From positions 59,929,609 through 59,993,608 of the forward strand of contig CM056725.1 of NCBI GenBank assembly GCA_029844215.1: DNA of 64,000 nt, in the 5' to 3' direction. Below, piece after piece: positions 1-10,404 of the stretch. The first letter of the stretch is position 1; the number at the start of each line of letters is the position of its first letter. Below the pieces are notes generated by a model. That model saw nothing but the letters and a program-made list of their open reading frames with translations. It was not told the DNA's origin and made no database searches. The translations under genes were made by a program, and so were the position numbers. Origin of the DNA: Przewalskia tangutica. Taxonomy: Eukaryota; Streptophyta; Magnoliopsida; Solanales; Solanaceae.

Positions 1-440
1 ACTAGCTTTATGGGAAGTTAGGTATAACGACTTAAGGAAGGTAAAAAGAATGGTTTATTGATTTAAGAAGTTAAGAGACTTGATCTTAAAAGATAAGAGA
101 CTTGACTTAACTGAATTAATCTGAATTTTGTTAAAAAGTGTGAAACCTCATTCGTGAGTAATGAGTACTTGGTTTTTAAAAGGAATAATGTTTTACTGAT
201 TTCGGAAATCAGAAGAAGTATCGAACAAACCACTGCAGCGTTAATAAGGGAAATGTATTGATTAATTAAGTATTATTAAAACCAGTAGAAACCTCCATCT
301 GCATAGAAGCTAAGATGAGACAAAATGTTATTACATTTCCTAGATCATGGCTGCTTTAATAAGATTGATTATGAACAAGAATAACCTACTCACATATAAG
401 GCATATGTTTCTCAGATTGTTTTAAAAGAGAATTATATTA
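1..440 (+). repeat. LTR fragment of element E (part 1, left-truncated by window)
   Basis: This is LTR sequence in plus orientation. It matches the reverse complement of the LTR interiors at about 23890-24320 and 30050-30380, including the block with the words CATCTGCATAGAAGC and CTACTCACATATAAG. It runs into the window from the left and is cut at 445 by insertion of element A; the same LTR resumes at 10405. No gene is present; the short ORF around 347-547 is a chance ORF crossing the junction. Confidence 0.85.
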
Positions 441-445
441 TAAGT
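441..445. repeat. Target-site duplication TAAGT of element A (partner 10400-10404)
   Basis: TAAGT directly precedes the TGTTACACC start of the 5' LTR and is repeated directly after the -GTCGTGACA end of the 3' LTR. A 5-bp duplication is normal for Ty3/gypsy integration, so 446-10399 is one complete insertion. Confidence 0.95.
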
Positions 446-586
446 TGTTACACCCCGGAAATATTTCAGGATATGTTTCTAAGAACGTACGTAAGAACTC
501 AAATGTTAAGGTTTGAGACGAGTAAAAAAAATTTATCGGAATTATGAAATTGTCGGAAAACGAAATATTGCGACGAACGGGAGGGC

Positions 587-596
587 GACACGTGTC
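587..596 (+). promoter_or_regulatory. G-box/ABRE-like palindrome in LTR U3 (copy at 7559-7568)
   Basis: GACACGTGTC is a perfect palindrome with an ACGT core, the binding site of plant bZIP and bHLH factors. It lies about 140 bp into the LTR and is followed by CACCCCC. The same module occurs in LTRs F, H, I and J. Confidence 0.6.
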
Positions 597-780
597 ACCC
601 CCCTTATGGTCATGGACGAAATTGTCATGGTTAGAATGGTCTTTTGACCATAAATTAAATGACCAAGTCTTGCTAGTCTTGAAGCTTGACAAAGTTGACT
701 AAGTCAAAGGCCACCTAGACTTGATCCATGTGAAACTCATCCAAGCCACACAATTGTTCTAATCCTAACCCTCCAATTGG

Positions 781-789
781 TTATATATT
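781..789 (+). promoter_or_regulatory. Probable TATA box of element A 5' LTR (3' LTR copy 7753-7761)
   Basis: TTATATATT follows CCCTCCAATTGG. The equivalent spot in LTR I reads TATATAA after the same CCCTCCAAT context. Transcription would start roughly 30 bp downstream. Confidence 0.5.
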
Positions 790-1162
790 CATCCTACTAG
801 TGCTAGATGACTTTTACACTTAGAGAAATTTCAAGAGTTTTGTGTTCTTCACTTAGAGGCTCTCGGCCATAGGGAGGGTTTCAAGAGAAAAATTTGCAAT
901 TGTTGTCCAATAATCTCCCCACTTTAAACCAAGGTACCTAAGGGTATTGTAAGTGTTCCTCAATAGAAAGATCCCGGAAAAGAGGCGTTTTCGTATTAGT
1001 CGCAAGGCGAAAACCTAAGGGGTTATTGAACTTTGAAGTTGAAACTTGAAGATGAGTTATTCATAAGCTTCTAAGGGTTGCTTGGAGTGGATTGGAACGT
1101 CGAAAGGAGGGGCTAAAGTTGCTGAAGGCGACTTGTGATCTTGGATCATAATTGGGCTAATT

Positions 1163-1170
1163 GAGGTATA
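1163..1170 (+). promoter_or_regulatory. Conserved 5' splice-site match in LTR leader (copy at 8133-8140)
   Basis: GAG|GTATA follows GGGCTAATT. The same junction, GGGCTTAT(T/C)GAG|GTAA, occurs in LTR I (GT at 60764), F (40388), B (minus, 17108-17109) and H (minus, 58511-58512). It lies about 350 bp downstream of the TATA box. Splicing is inferred, not shown. Confidence 0.4.
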
Positions 1171-1454
1171 CTCTTCGTTTTACTTTTGTAATTGAAGATT
1201 TCTTGTTATGATAAGTTATAAGTGATCATGTGATTTGTGTTATAAAGTTTGATAAGTGACATGGATTGCAGAAGCCTAGAACCGAAAATGTCATATTTAG
1301 CCATTTGAAATTGAAATCCAATTTAATCGATAAATTGAATTGTCGCATGTTACCTACTTGGAGAATGTAGTAGCTAGAATCAATTGCGGCTTGATATCTT
1401 ATTATGCTACCAATTTGGATTGAAATGGAAATTGAATAAGAATTGGTATTGTTA

Positions 1455-1665
1455 TATTATTGTGAGCCAATTGGGGCTGTTTGGTTATTCATTTGCATTG
1501 GATTACCTTCTATATTATTGTGAGCCAATTGGGGCTGTTTGGTTATTCATTTGCATTGGATTACCTTCTATATTATTGTGAGCCAATTGGGGTTGTTTGG
1601 TTATTCATTTGCATTGGATTACCTTCTATTTTGTTGTGAGCCAATTGGGGTTGTTTGGTTATTGT
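1455..1665 (+). repeat. 58-bp tandem repeat, 4 copies (A 5' LTR)
   Basis: The word GTGAGCCAATTGGGG recurs at 1462, 1520, 1578 and 1636, exactly 58 bp apart. Each unit ends with GCATTGGATTACCTTC. The other LTR has three copies. ORFs here are by-products of the repeat. Confidence 0.95.
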
Positions 1666-3516
1666 ATTTCAACCTTGGAAAAGGTGGCAAAGTTAGTAAA
1701 AACAAAGGAAGTGCTGTCCGATTTTCCGTAGAATTTAGTGACTTGCACTTGGAATATTCTACGTTTGAAACTAGAAGTTAATAGACGTACTATGGTCATT
1801 ATAGGTTGACATACTACGTACGGCGATTGGATTTAGCAAGTGGATTAAACCGAAGAGGTATGTGGAACTTTTCCTATCTTTTGAGCATGACTAGTTTCAC
1901 GTATATAGTACGGTAGACGTACAAGATTTTGACAATCTAGTAACTTTGACATCCTTGGCTTATTTTAGGAATGTCCAAGTTGATTGAGTTAGGGAATTAA
2001 CTCACTTGTTTAAATGTTAAGGATATCTTGGTTTTCAAAGTTAAGAGACTTTAAGTATGTTGAAAGTATTTTGATACTTGTTTTTATGGAAAGTTTAAAG
2101 AGTGGTTTACTCTAAGTAATTTAAGTATGTTAAAGGACTTGAAGAGTTTTAAAGTATGCGATACTTGTTTCGTTTTAAACGTATAAGTCCCTTGGATAGG
2201 AAATTGTACTTGACTAATGCATAAAGTGAATATAACGACTTTATGGGGAGTTGGTTATATTGGCTTTATGGAAAGATAAATAGCTTGATTTATTGAAAGG
2301 CAATTTGATTTAAGGCATCAATTGCCTAAGGTTTTAAAAGAAAGAAGTCACTTGATTTAGAAGCCTAAATGTATTTCTAAAAGGTATCGTGACTTGTCTT
2401 GAAAAGTAGTTATGACTTGATACTACGGTTATTAGTATTTTGGAAGTTATATATGAAAAAGAGTCATTTTTAAAAGAATAGAAGTACGTAGTACTTTGGG
2501 TTAAATTCCCGGATTTTATAATGACATGTTAGTGCCTTAAGTAAACTAAAATGAGAATGTATATGAATAAGGCTAATAAGAAGTTAGGGGATTTCTTAAC
2601 TTGCTTATTTATTATATGATGATAAGCGGTAGGGCTTATGTTATGTATGATGGCGGTTGAGCTAGGGTAAGAGTATAAATGAGGGTAAACCCCAAGACGT
2701 TATACCACCGCTTGGGTAAGAGTATAAATGAGGGTAAACCCCAAGACGTTATACCACCTGTTTAGTGGATTTGCTACCCGTGATGCGAGGAATACCTCAT
2801 GCGAGTCCTTATGGGCTTATGCGGGTGAAATAGTCCCATGCGGTAGTACATCCTATCGAGGAATACCTCATGCGGGTCCACGCGATCTACGCGGGTGAAA
2901 TAGTCGGGAATAGGATTGCTTAATGATCTGCGGCGGGTGGTCTGCTTTGATCGTGAGCCTCCTACTTTAGATATTGTAAGTATTCACCTATTTACTCTCA
3001 TTGTTAGTAAGGCCACGGTGTCTTCGTTAATTGAGTAATCATACATGTCTCGATTTTATTTTAGACTTATGATTTCATTCTGATTTTCGATTTCACATAT
3101 TTGGTACATGTTATCTTGACCTCCTTGAAGCCGCGTTCATCCGCAGTGAAGTACTGAGTTCTTGATCCTCGCTCTTAGGATCACTGTTCAGCTGTTGAGA
3201 AGCTCCTTCATTTCGGAGGCTTATCCCTGGTATTGTCGGTTATTGTACATTCAGGGGTATGGCGGGGCCCTGTCCCGCCAGAGTTGTTATTCTTAGAGGT
3301 CTGTAGTCACATTGTGGATTGGGTTGTAAAGAAATAAAAAAATGTACTGTTCTATTTCTGGATTGAGTATTTTTTTTACGGAAGGTGGCCTTATCGGCTA
3401 GCCTGTTGTTGTTTACTGTCTAAGTTATATGTATGTTCCGCTGCTATTCTCTGATTTATACACAGCGGGGTGCCTGTGTAGGGCACGATGCGAGCCCGGT
3501 CGGGTCGTGACAAAAG

Positions 3517-3528
3517 TGGTATCAGAGC
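3517..3528 (+). other. Primer binding site, initiator tRNA-Met (element A)
   Basis: TGGTATCAGAGC lies 4 nt after the LTR end. It is the standard complement of the 3' end of plant initiator tRNA-Met and primes minus-strand DNA synthesis. Confidence 0.95.
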
Positions 3529-3574
3529 AGTTAGTCCTCGGAAAGTGTCTACAGACCGTGTCTAAGTAGAGTCT

Positions 3575-3610
3575 TGATTATCGGTGTGTTGTGCACCACA
3601 TCTATAATCA
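3575..3610 (+). other. Leader stem-loop with palindromic GTGCAC loop (element A)
   Basis: The 14-nt arms 3575-3588 and 3597-3610 pair, with one mismatch and one G-U, around an 8-nt loop whose last six bases (3591-3596) are the self-complementary GTGCAC. It is placed 47 nt after the primer site. Equivalent stem-loops occur in B, C, D and H. It resembles a retroviral dimerisation initiation site; the function is inferred. Confidence 0.6.
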
Positions 3611-3719
3611 GGAGGCTGCAGGACATTTAGGGTTGGTTTCCATTCTTCTCACTCTAAGATCGTGCGATAGAGCTGTATGGTTAGGGTCGTCTCTCCCTAA
3701 CAAGTTATGATTGTTTGCA

Positions 3720-4860
3720 GCTATGAGAAAGCGTGATGACCGGGAAGGATTACGTGGATTGCGTATCGGGTTGGTAATGGTTGTAGTTGGTATTGTGACA
3801 TACAATGCGAATTTATGTATGAGGTCGGGCAGCGTGTTGCCTAGAATGATTTAGATTACCAGGATTTGGAAGGGACTAAATAAATACCGGGAAGGTATGA
3901 AACAGTTAAATGAATTCTCATCAAGGTTTTACGTGCTAATTTGAGATAATTAGCAAATGATTACTTATCAGAAAATGTAATGGAGCATTAAGAAGATATT
4001 ATTAATAGAATAAGTGGAAGACTATGATAGTAACTTAAGCTACGTGGTATGCTTGGGGAATTGTAGGCGAGATCCGAGCGAAGAAAGTATGGTTGTTTTG
4101 GTCAAGACAACAAGATTATGGTAATAAGAGAAGTTCTTGTACACGGATACGTGGGGCTGATAAGATAGGCTTGGAGCATGGAAATTGCGAGCCTAAAAAT
4201 GTTGATAACCACCGAGACCTTAGGTATATAAGGCCTTCTCGGGTAGTGAAAAGTTAAGACAGACCTAGGAAAAGAGTTAAGTGCGACGCCGAGTCGAGTT
4301 GGGGATCTATTAAGGGTCGCCCCATAACTTGAAAGGAAATGGGATCAGTTGGTAGTAGTCCCGCTACGTGACCGGGTCACGCAGTGCAAGACCAATTTAG
4401 TTAATCATTTTATGGGTTCGTGGGCGTGTTCCACCGGGTTCCAGTTGTGAGCCGGGCGGCCTTATGTTGTTTAATTTAGTAACTCCAGTGGAGGCGAGTT
4501 AGTATGGAATTTATGTATGTAAGCTAGAATAAGTTTGGGAGTACGGAAAGAATGCGACCGGAAGAAAAGAAACAACGAGTAAGGAAATGGAACTGAATCC
4601 ATGAGGACCTTTCAAGGTGACTACACCGTGAGTGTTGGGTGGTAGCCGGCGGTTAGATAATAATTGACGGTAACGATAAAGTCGTTGGACCAGTAGCTGT
4701 TATGACAGACATTGAGGTCATTATGAGTTCGGGCTAGTTGGCCTCTTGTTATGCCAACGTGGACTACATAAGAGAGATGATTCGGTACCAGTTTCCCGGT
4801 AAGCCGGTTATCGAGTGGAAAGGAAGAGAAGTGGTGGTAACCAGTGAATTATCCTTCCTT
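3720..4860 (+). pseudogene. Decayed gag and protease region of element A
   Basis: Only traces remain. Around 3886-3940 a Gag-like string similar to the EYN-x-F-DSLARY region of relatives can be made out. Around 4790-4845 a string resembling the protease/RT linker (KPVIEWKGREVV) is readable. Between them there is no open frame and many stops. The assignment rests mainly on position between the primer site and RNase H. I did not recognise the protease active site. Confidence 0.4.
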
Positions 4861-5700
4861 CTTTGGCATTGTTGTCTTTTTAAGTCTGTGTGACTTGTTC
4901 ACTTGGGGTAAATTCTGCAGAAGTATGTAATAATTGAATTTGGAGGAAGTTGTGTTAAGTGCCCTTGGAAGTACTTGGAGTTGGTTTGGTGTGGCGGTCA
5001 GGGCCACGACCTTCCAGATAATTTCAGGAAAATATGCAAGGCATGAATAAGATAAGTACGGGTGCTGCCGGCAGAAAGTTGAGGGCATCTTTGGTAGGTT
5101 TGAAAATCTGCATGACTTTAAGGCGGTGCGTGACGATTAGCTAATTACTGGACCGCAAGAGGACCCTGTGATTAGGGTTGTGACTCCAAGGAAAGTTTAA
5201 GAAAGGAGATAAGTTCTCTTCCCACGTAAAAGGTCGGTTTGCGTATTATGGGGTTGCGTGTACCCATGTTGTTAGGCGAAGGATATAAGATCGTAAGGTC
5301 TTGATATCGCCATACCATAGGTTACAGTTGTAGATAACCGTGGGAAAAGTGTTGTGTTGGGGTAATTAAGAACGACGTACGAATTGGTCGAGGAAGTAGC
5401 GTAAAGATATAAATGTAGGTTGCACGAGGTATGTTTACCCCAGACTAGTGTAAAGACCATTAGTAGATAATGGGCAGTAAGAACATTTCGAGAAAAGGGT
5501 GGTAACACCTAGTTATAGGCTCTGCAACTGGGAAAGGAAAACCGGGTTACTACTTGACGAGACCAAGGAAACCTCCCCCCTAGAATGTGATTGACAGTAA
5601 GTCTTAGCCGTGAGGCAAGCAAAGGAATTAAGTCTAAGTTAGTGACCAAGCTTGGTTGCAACAAAAAGGGAATCAGGAACCATAAGTGAGATTAAGGATA
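4860..5700 (+). other. Position of reverse transcriptase, unrecognisable
   Basis: This stretch lies where reverse transcriptase should be, between the protease linker and RNase H. I see no YxDD or other RT motif on the plus strand and no open frame. It is either extremely decayed or replaced. The minus-strand ORFs at 4849-5088 and 5272-5508 resemble nothing and are taken as chance. Confidence 0.4.
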
Positions 5701-6230
5701 CCCGAATATTTCGCAGGAATGAGAAAGGCTTTCAGTTATTGGAAGATAAGTTGACCACGACTACAGTTCTAACCCCTCCTGTGAGACTAGAGGGTTAGGT
5801 TATTATTACAACACGTTGGGTATTGGGCTAGGTTGTGTGCTGACGCAACCCGATAAGGATAGAACCTATGTTTTCCCGGTAGTTAGGGAGGCAGGAAAGG
5901 AAATTGCGCCACTCACGATTTAGAGCTGGCGGCAGTTAAATCATGCCTTGAAGATTTGGGGGGCATGACGTATATACAGACTTCATGTGGATACTTGTGC
6001 AGACCACAAAAGCCTCCGGTATATCTGCAGACTGAGGCAGTAGAATTTGCGACAGCGATGGTGGTTAGAGTTACTCAAGGATTGTGATATTGATATCCTA
6101 TACCATCCGGGGAAAGCCAAGGCAGTTACAGATACTCTTTGTCGTGGACCTAAGGGTAGTCTGCCAGATGGGCAGCCAGATAGACAGGATGTGGTCAGTG
6201 AGATTCTTTAGTTACCGAGCCTAGGGGTTC
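5700..6230 (+). pseudogene. RNase H domain remnant of element A pol
   Basis: Read across frames, the sequence shows a connection segment (LLEDKLTTT near 5740), the gypsy RNase H motif THDLELAAV near 5915, and ILYHPGKA near 6095, followed by a degenerate ADALSRR-like end. These are characteristic of the RNase H to integrase linker of Ty3/gypsy elements. Several stops and frame changes make it non-functional. Confidence 0.75.
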
Positions 6231-7250
6231 GATTATTTGTTTCCAAGGTTAATGAAGTTCAGATCCGAGAGGTTGCCGAGTCTTCCATTGTTGAGGAAGT
6301 AAAGAGGCGACAGTATGAGGATCCAGTTATGATACGGTATCGAGATACGGCTCTCCGAGAGGAGAAGAGCACATTTGAGTAGCACGGATAAGTCTTTGTG
6401 AGATGAGATAGATTGCGTGTACCGGTCTTTGCGAGACTAGTCGGCGAGTTATAAGGGAGGCATACAGTGCTTATTGTTCACACTGTTCGAGGTCGACCAA
6501 GTTGTGTCGTGACCTCAGATGTATGAATGGGTAAGATGATCGGGAAAGGGACATAGCGGAGTTTACTGCTTAGTGTCCGAGTTAGTAGCAGGTCATGGTT
6601 GTGCACCAGAAGCCCAGTGGGCTATTGCAGGCGATTGAAATCCCAACCTAGATATGAGAAGTATTTATTATGGATCTTGTTACAGGGTGGCATCGTACTC
6701 AGAGGAAGTGCGACTCCCTGGGGGTCATGGTAATTAGGCTGGCGAAACCAGCCGTGTTCTTTCGGATTGGGACCACTTACTCGGCTGAGGATTATGCTAG
6801 CTTGTATAGCAGGGGTATTGTGAGACTGCACGGGGTCCCTACGTTTATGATGTCAGACCGATGAGCTCGGTTACAGGTAACTTCTGGAGGTTTTTCAGAA
6901 GGGTTTTAGGGACACAGGTGAGTCTCAGTGTTGCATTACACCCTCAGACCGACGGACAGGCAGAGCGTACTATCCAGGCACTTGAGGATAGGTTGCGGGC
7001 CTGTGTTCTTGATTTCAGATAGCCGGGAGGGTTATTGCCTCTCGTTGTGTTATAGACACCCTTCCAGTATTCAGATGGCCCTGTAGGAGGCCTTGTATGT
7101 AAGAAAGTGTAGATCGCCGGTTGGATACTTCGACATAGGCGAGGTTCAGTTATTTGAGCCAGACTTGATTCAGCGGGTTGTGGATAAGGCGAAGCTTACC
7201 CAGGGAAGATTACTAGTAAGCTCAGAGTCAGCGGAAGCTTTATGCTGATA
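6230..7250 (+). pseudogene. Integrase remnant of element A pol
   Basis: Integrase of the gypsy type inserts element cDNA into the genome. The core is readable at 6736-6864 (IGTTYSAEDYA, then IVRLHGVP and MSDR) and at 6936-7003 (HPQTDGQAERTIQ, then LRACV). The second catalytic Asp (in SDR) and the Glu (in AERTIQ) are visible. The first Asp, expected in a VDRLTK motif, is not: the site reads VIRLAK. A downstream CRSPVGW-like string near 7110 is also family-typical. Multiple stops, e.g. directly after MSDR, break the gene. No chromodomain was recognised. Confidence 0.85.
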
Positions 7251-7382
7251 ACCAATGTTGACACGTGGGGTTCGATTTGACATTTTGGTAGGAGTATTAT
7301 TCGTGGCCTCGTGTGGTATTATTGGTATGTAGGGGTGGTAAAAGAAGACTTTGTCGCTATCTTAAAGTTGGACTCCCGAAAG

Positions 7383-7402
7383 AACATTCGGGGACGAATG
7401 TT
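7383..7402 (+). other. Inverted repeat just before the polypurine tract (element A)
   Basis: AACATTCG and CGAATGTT flank a 4-nt spacer, ending 3 nt before the polypurine tract. The same arms occur at the same place in B (17985-18003), C (25805-25823) and H (54011-54028). Confidence 0.7.
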
Positions 7403-7405
7403 TCT

Positions 7406-7418
7406 AAGGGGGGAAGAA
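7406..7418 (+). other. Polypurine tract of element A
   Basis: AAGGGGGGAAGAA directly abuts the TG start of the 3' LTR. It is the plus-strand primer site for reverse transcription. Confidence 0.9.
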
Positions 7419-10399
7419 TGTTACACCCCGGAAATATTTCAGGATATGTTTCTAAGAACGTACGTAAGAACTCAAATGTTAAGGTTTGAGACGAGTAAAA
7501 AAATTTATCGGAATTATGGAATTGTCGGAAAACGAAATATTGCGACGAACGGGAGGGCGACACGTGTCACCCCCCTTATGGTCATGGACGAAATTGTCAT
7601 GGTTAGAATGGTCTTTTGACCATAAATTAAATGACCAAGTCTTGCTAGTCTTGAAGCTTGACAAAGTTGACTAAGTCAAAGGCCACCTAGACTTGATCCA
7701 TGTGAAACTCATCCAAGCCACACAATTGTTCTAATCCTAACCCTCCAATTGGTTATATATTCATCCTACTAGTGCTAGATGACTTTTACACTTAGAGAAA
7801 TTTCAAGAGTTTTGTGTTCTTCACTTAGAGGCTCTCGGCCATAGGGAGGGTTTCAAGAGAAAAATTTGCAATTGTTGTCCAATAATCTCCCCACTTTAAA
7901 CCAAGGTACCTAAGGGTATTGTAAGTGTTCCTCAATAGAAAGATCCCGGAAAAAGGCGTTTTCGTATTAGTCAAGGCGAAAACCTAAGGGGTTATTGAAC
8001 TTTGAAGTTGAAACTTGAAGATGAGTTATTCATAAGCTTCTAAGGGTTGCTTGGAGTGGATTGGAACGTCGAAAGGAGGGGCTAAAGTTGCTAAGGAGCG
8101 ACTTGTGATCTTGGATCATAATTGGGCTAATTGAGGTATACTCTTCGTTTTACTTTTGTAATTGAAGATTTCTTGTTATGATAAGTTATAAGTGATCATG
8201 TGATTTGTGTTATAAAGTTTGATAAGTGACATGGATTGTAGAAGCCTAGAACCGAAAATGTCATATTTAGCCATTTGAAATTGAAATCCAATTTGATCGA
8301 TAAATTGAATTGTCGCATGTTACCTACTTGGAGAATGTAGTAGCTAGAATCAATTGCGGCTTGATATCTTATTATGCTACCAATTTGGATTGAAATGGAA
8401 ATTGAATAAGAATTGGTATTGTTATATTATTGTGAGCCAATTGAAATTTGTTTGGTTATTCATTTGCATTGGATTACCTTCTATATTATTGTGAGCCAAT
8501 TGGGGCTGTTTGGTTATTCATTTGCATTGGATTACCTTCTATTTTGTTGTGAGCCAATTGGGGCTGTTTGGTTATTGTATTTCGACCTTGGAAAAGGTGG
8601 CAAAGTTAGTAAAAACAAAGGAAGTGCTGTCCGATTTTCCGTAGAATTTAGTGACTTGCACTTGGAATATTCTACGTTTGAAACTAGAAGTTAATAGACG
8701 TACTATGGTCATTATAGGTTGACATACTACGTACGGCGATTGGATTTAGCAAGTGGATTAAACCGAAGAGGTATGTGGAACTTTTCCTATCTTTTGAGCA
8801 TGACTAGTTTCACGTATATAGTACGATGAGCGTCTGAATTTTGACAATCTAGTCACTTTGACATCCTTGGCTTATTTTAGGTATGTCCATGTTGTTTGTG
8901 TTAGGGAATTATATCACTTGTTTAAATGTTAAGGATATCTTGGTTTTCAAAGTTAAGAGACTTTAAGTATGTTGAAAGTATTTTGATACTTGTTTTTATG
9001 GAAAGTTTAAAGAGTGGTTTACTCTAAGTAATTTAAGTATGTTAAAGGACTTGAAGAGTTTTAAAGTATGCGATACTTGTTTCGTTTTAAACGTATAAGT
9101 CCCTTGGATAGGAAATTGTACTTGACTAATGCATAAAGTGAATATAACGACTTTATTGGTTATATTGGCTTTATGGAAAGATAAATGGCTTGATTTATTG
9201 AAAGGCAATTTGATTTAAGGCATCAATTGCCTAAGGTTTTAAAAGAAAGAAGTCACTTGATTTAGAAACCTAAATGTATTTCTAAAAGGTATCGTGACTT
9301 GTCTTGAAAAGTAGTTATGACTTGATACTACGGTTATTAGTATTTTGGAAGTTATATATGAAAAAGTCATTTTTAAAAGAATAGAAGTCGTAGTACTTTG
9401 GGTTAAATTCGGATTTTATAATGACATGTTAGTGCCTTAAGTAAACTAAAATGAGAATGTATATGAATAAGGCTAATAAGAAGTTAGGGGGATTTCTTAA
9501 CTTGCTTATTTATTGTATGATAAGCCGGTAGGGCTTATGTTATGTATGATGGCCGGTTGAGCTAGGGTAAGAGTATAAATGAGGGTAAACCCCAGACGTT
9601 ATACCACCCGCTTGGGGTAAGAGTATAAATGAGGGTAAACCCCAAGACGTTATACCACTGTTTAGTGGATTTGCTACCCATGATGCGAGGAATACCTCAT
9701 GCGAGTCCTTATGGGCTTATGCGGGTGAAATAGTCCCGTGCGGTACAACCTATCACGAGGAATACCTCATGCGGGTCCACGCGATCTATGCGGGTGAAAT
9801 AGTCCGTGAATAGGATTGCTTAATGATCTGCGGACGGGTGGTCTGCTTTGATCGTGAGCCTCTACTTTAGATATTGTAAGTATTCACCTATTTACTCTCA
9901 TTGTTAGTAAGACACGATTATCGTTAATTGAGTAATCATACATGTCTCCGCTTTATTTTAGACTTATGATTTCATTACTGATTTCGATTTCACATATTTG
10001 GTACATGTTGTCTTGACCTCCTTGAAGTGCGTTCATGCCGCAGTAGAGTCTGATTCTTGATCCTCGCTCTTAGGATCATTGGTCAGCTGTTGAGAAACTC
10101 CTTCATTTCGGAGGCTTATCCACAGTATTGTCGGTTATTGTACATTCAGGTATGGCGGGGCCCGTCACTTGAGTTGTTATTCTTAAGTGCGTAGTCACAT
10201 TGTGGATTGGGTTGTAAAGAAATAAAAAAATGTCTTTATTCTATTTACGTATTGAGTATTTTTTTACGGAAGGTGGCCTTATCGGCTAGCTTTGTTGTTG
10301 TTCTTGTCTAAGTTATATGTATGTTCATTTGCTATTCTCGATTTATACAGCGGGGTGCGGGTAGGGCACGATCGCGAGCTTGAGGGTCGGGTCGTGACA
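7419..10399 (+). repeat. Element A 3' LTR (2981 bp)
   Basis: Same sequence as 446-3512, starting TGTTACACCCCGG and ending GTCGTGACA. It is shorter partly because the 58-bp repeat has three copies (GTGAGCC at 8432, 8491, 8549) instead of four, plus scattered 1-5 bp indels concentrated at CG-rich words. Followed by the TAAGT duplication. Confidence 0.95.
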
Positions 10400-10404
10400 T
10401 AAGT

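Larger units (their letters stand above)
446..3512 (+). repeat. Element A 5' LTR (3067 bp)
   Basis: It begins TGTTACACCCCGG and ends GGGTCGTGACA, matching 7419-10399 along its length. From the left it holds a U3 module with the G-box palindrome GACACGTGTC (587-596), a TATA box near 781, two plant-type 5' splice-site matches (GAG|GTATA at 1163-1170 and GAG|GTATGT at 1855-1862), a 58-bp tandem repeat, and a three-hairpin domain (3164-3280) near the end. It has no ORF of substance. Confidence 0.95.
446..10399 (+). mobile_element. Element A: complete Ty3/gypsy LTR retrotransposon, decayed pol
   Basis: A full-length insertion of 9954 bp: 5' LTR 446-3512, tRNA-iMet primer site 3517-3528, interior with broken gag-pol, polypurine tract 7406-7418, 3' LTR 7419-10399, and a 5-bp TSD. 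The order RNase H then integrase is the gypsy order. The very long LTRs resemble Tekay/Del-type chromoviruses, which is an inference because no chromodomain was recognised. The two LTRs are very similar, indicating a fairly recent insertion, yet the interior has many in-frame stops, so the copy was probably copied from an already defective template or sequenced with errors. It sits inside the LTR of element E. Confidence 0.95.

Noticed and set aside
1539..1781. 80-residue plus-strand ORF in the A 5' LTR
   Set aside because: It is produced by the 58-bp tandem repeat and is not preserved in length in the other LTR.
3517..3528. Fragment of a tRNA gene
   Set aside because: It is only the 12-nt primer binding site next to an LTR; there is no cloverleaf around it.
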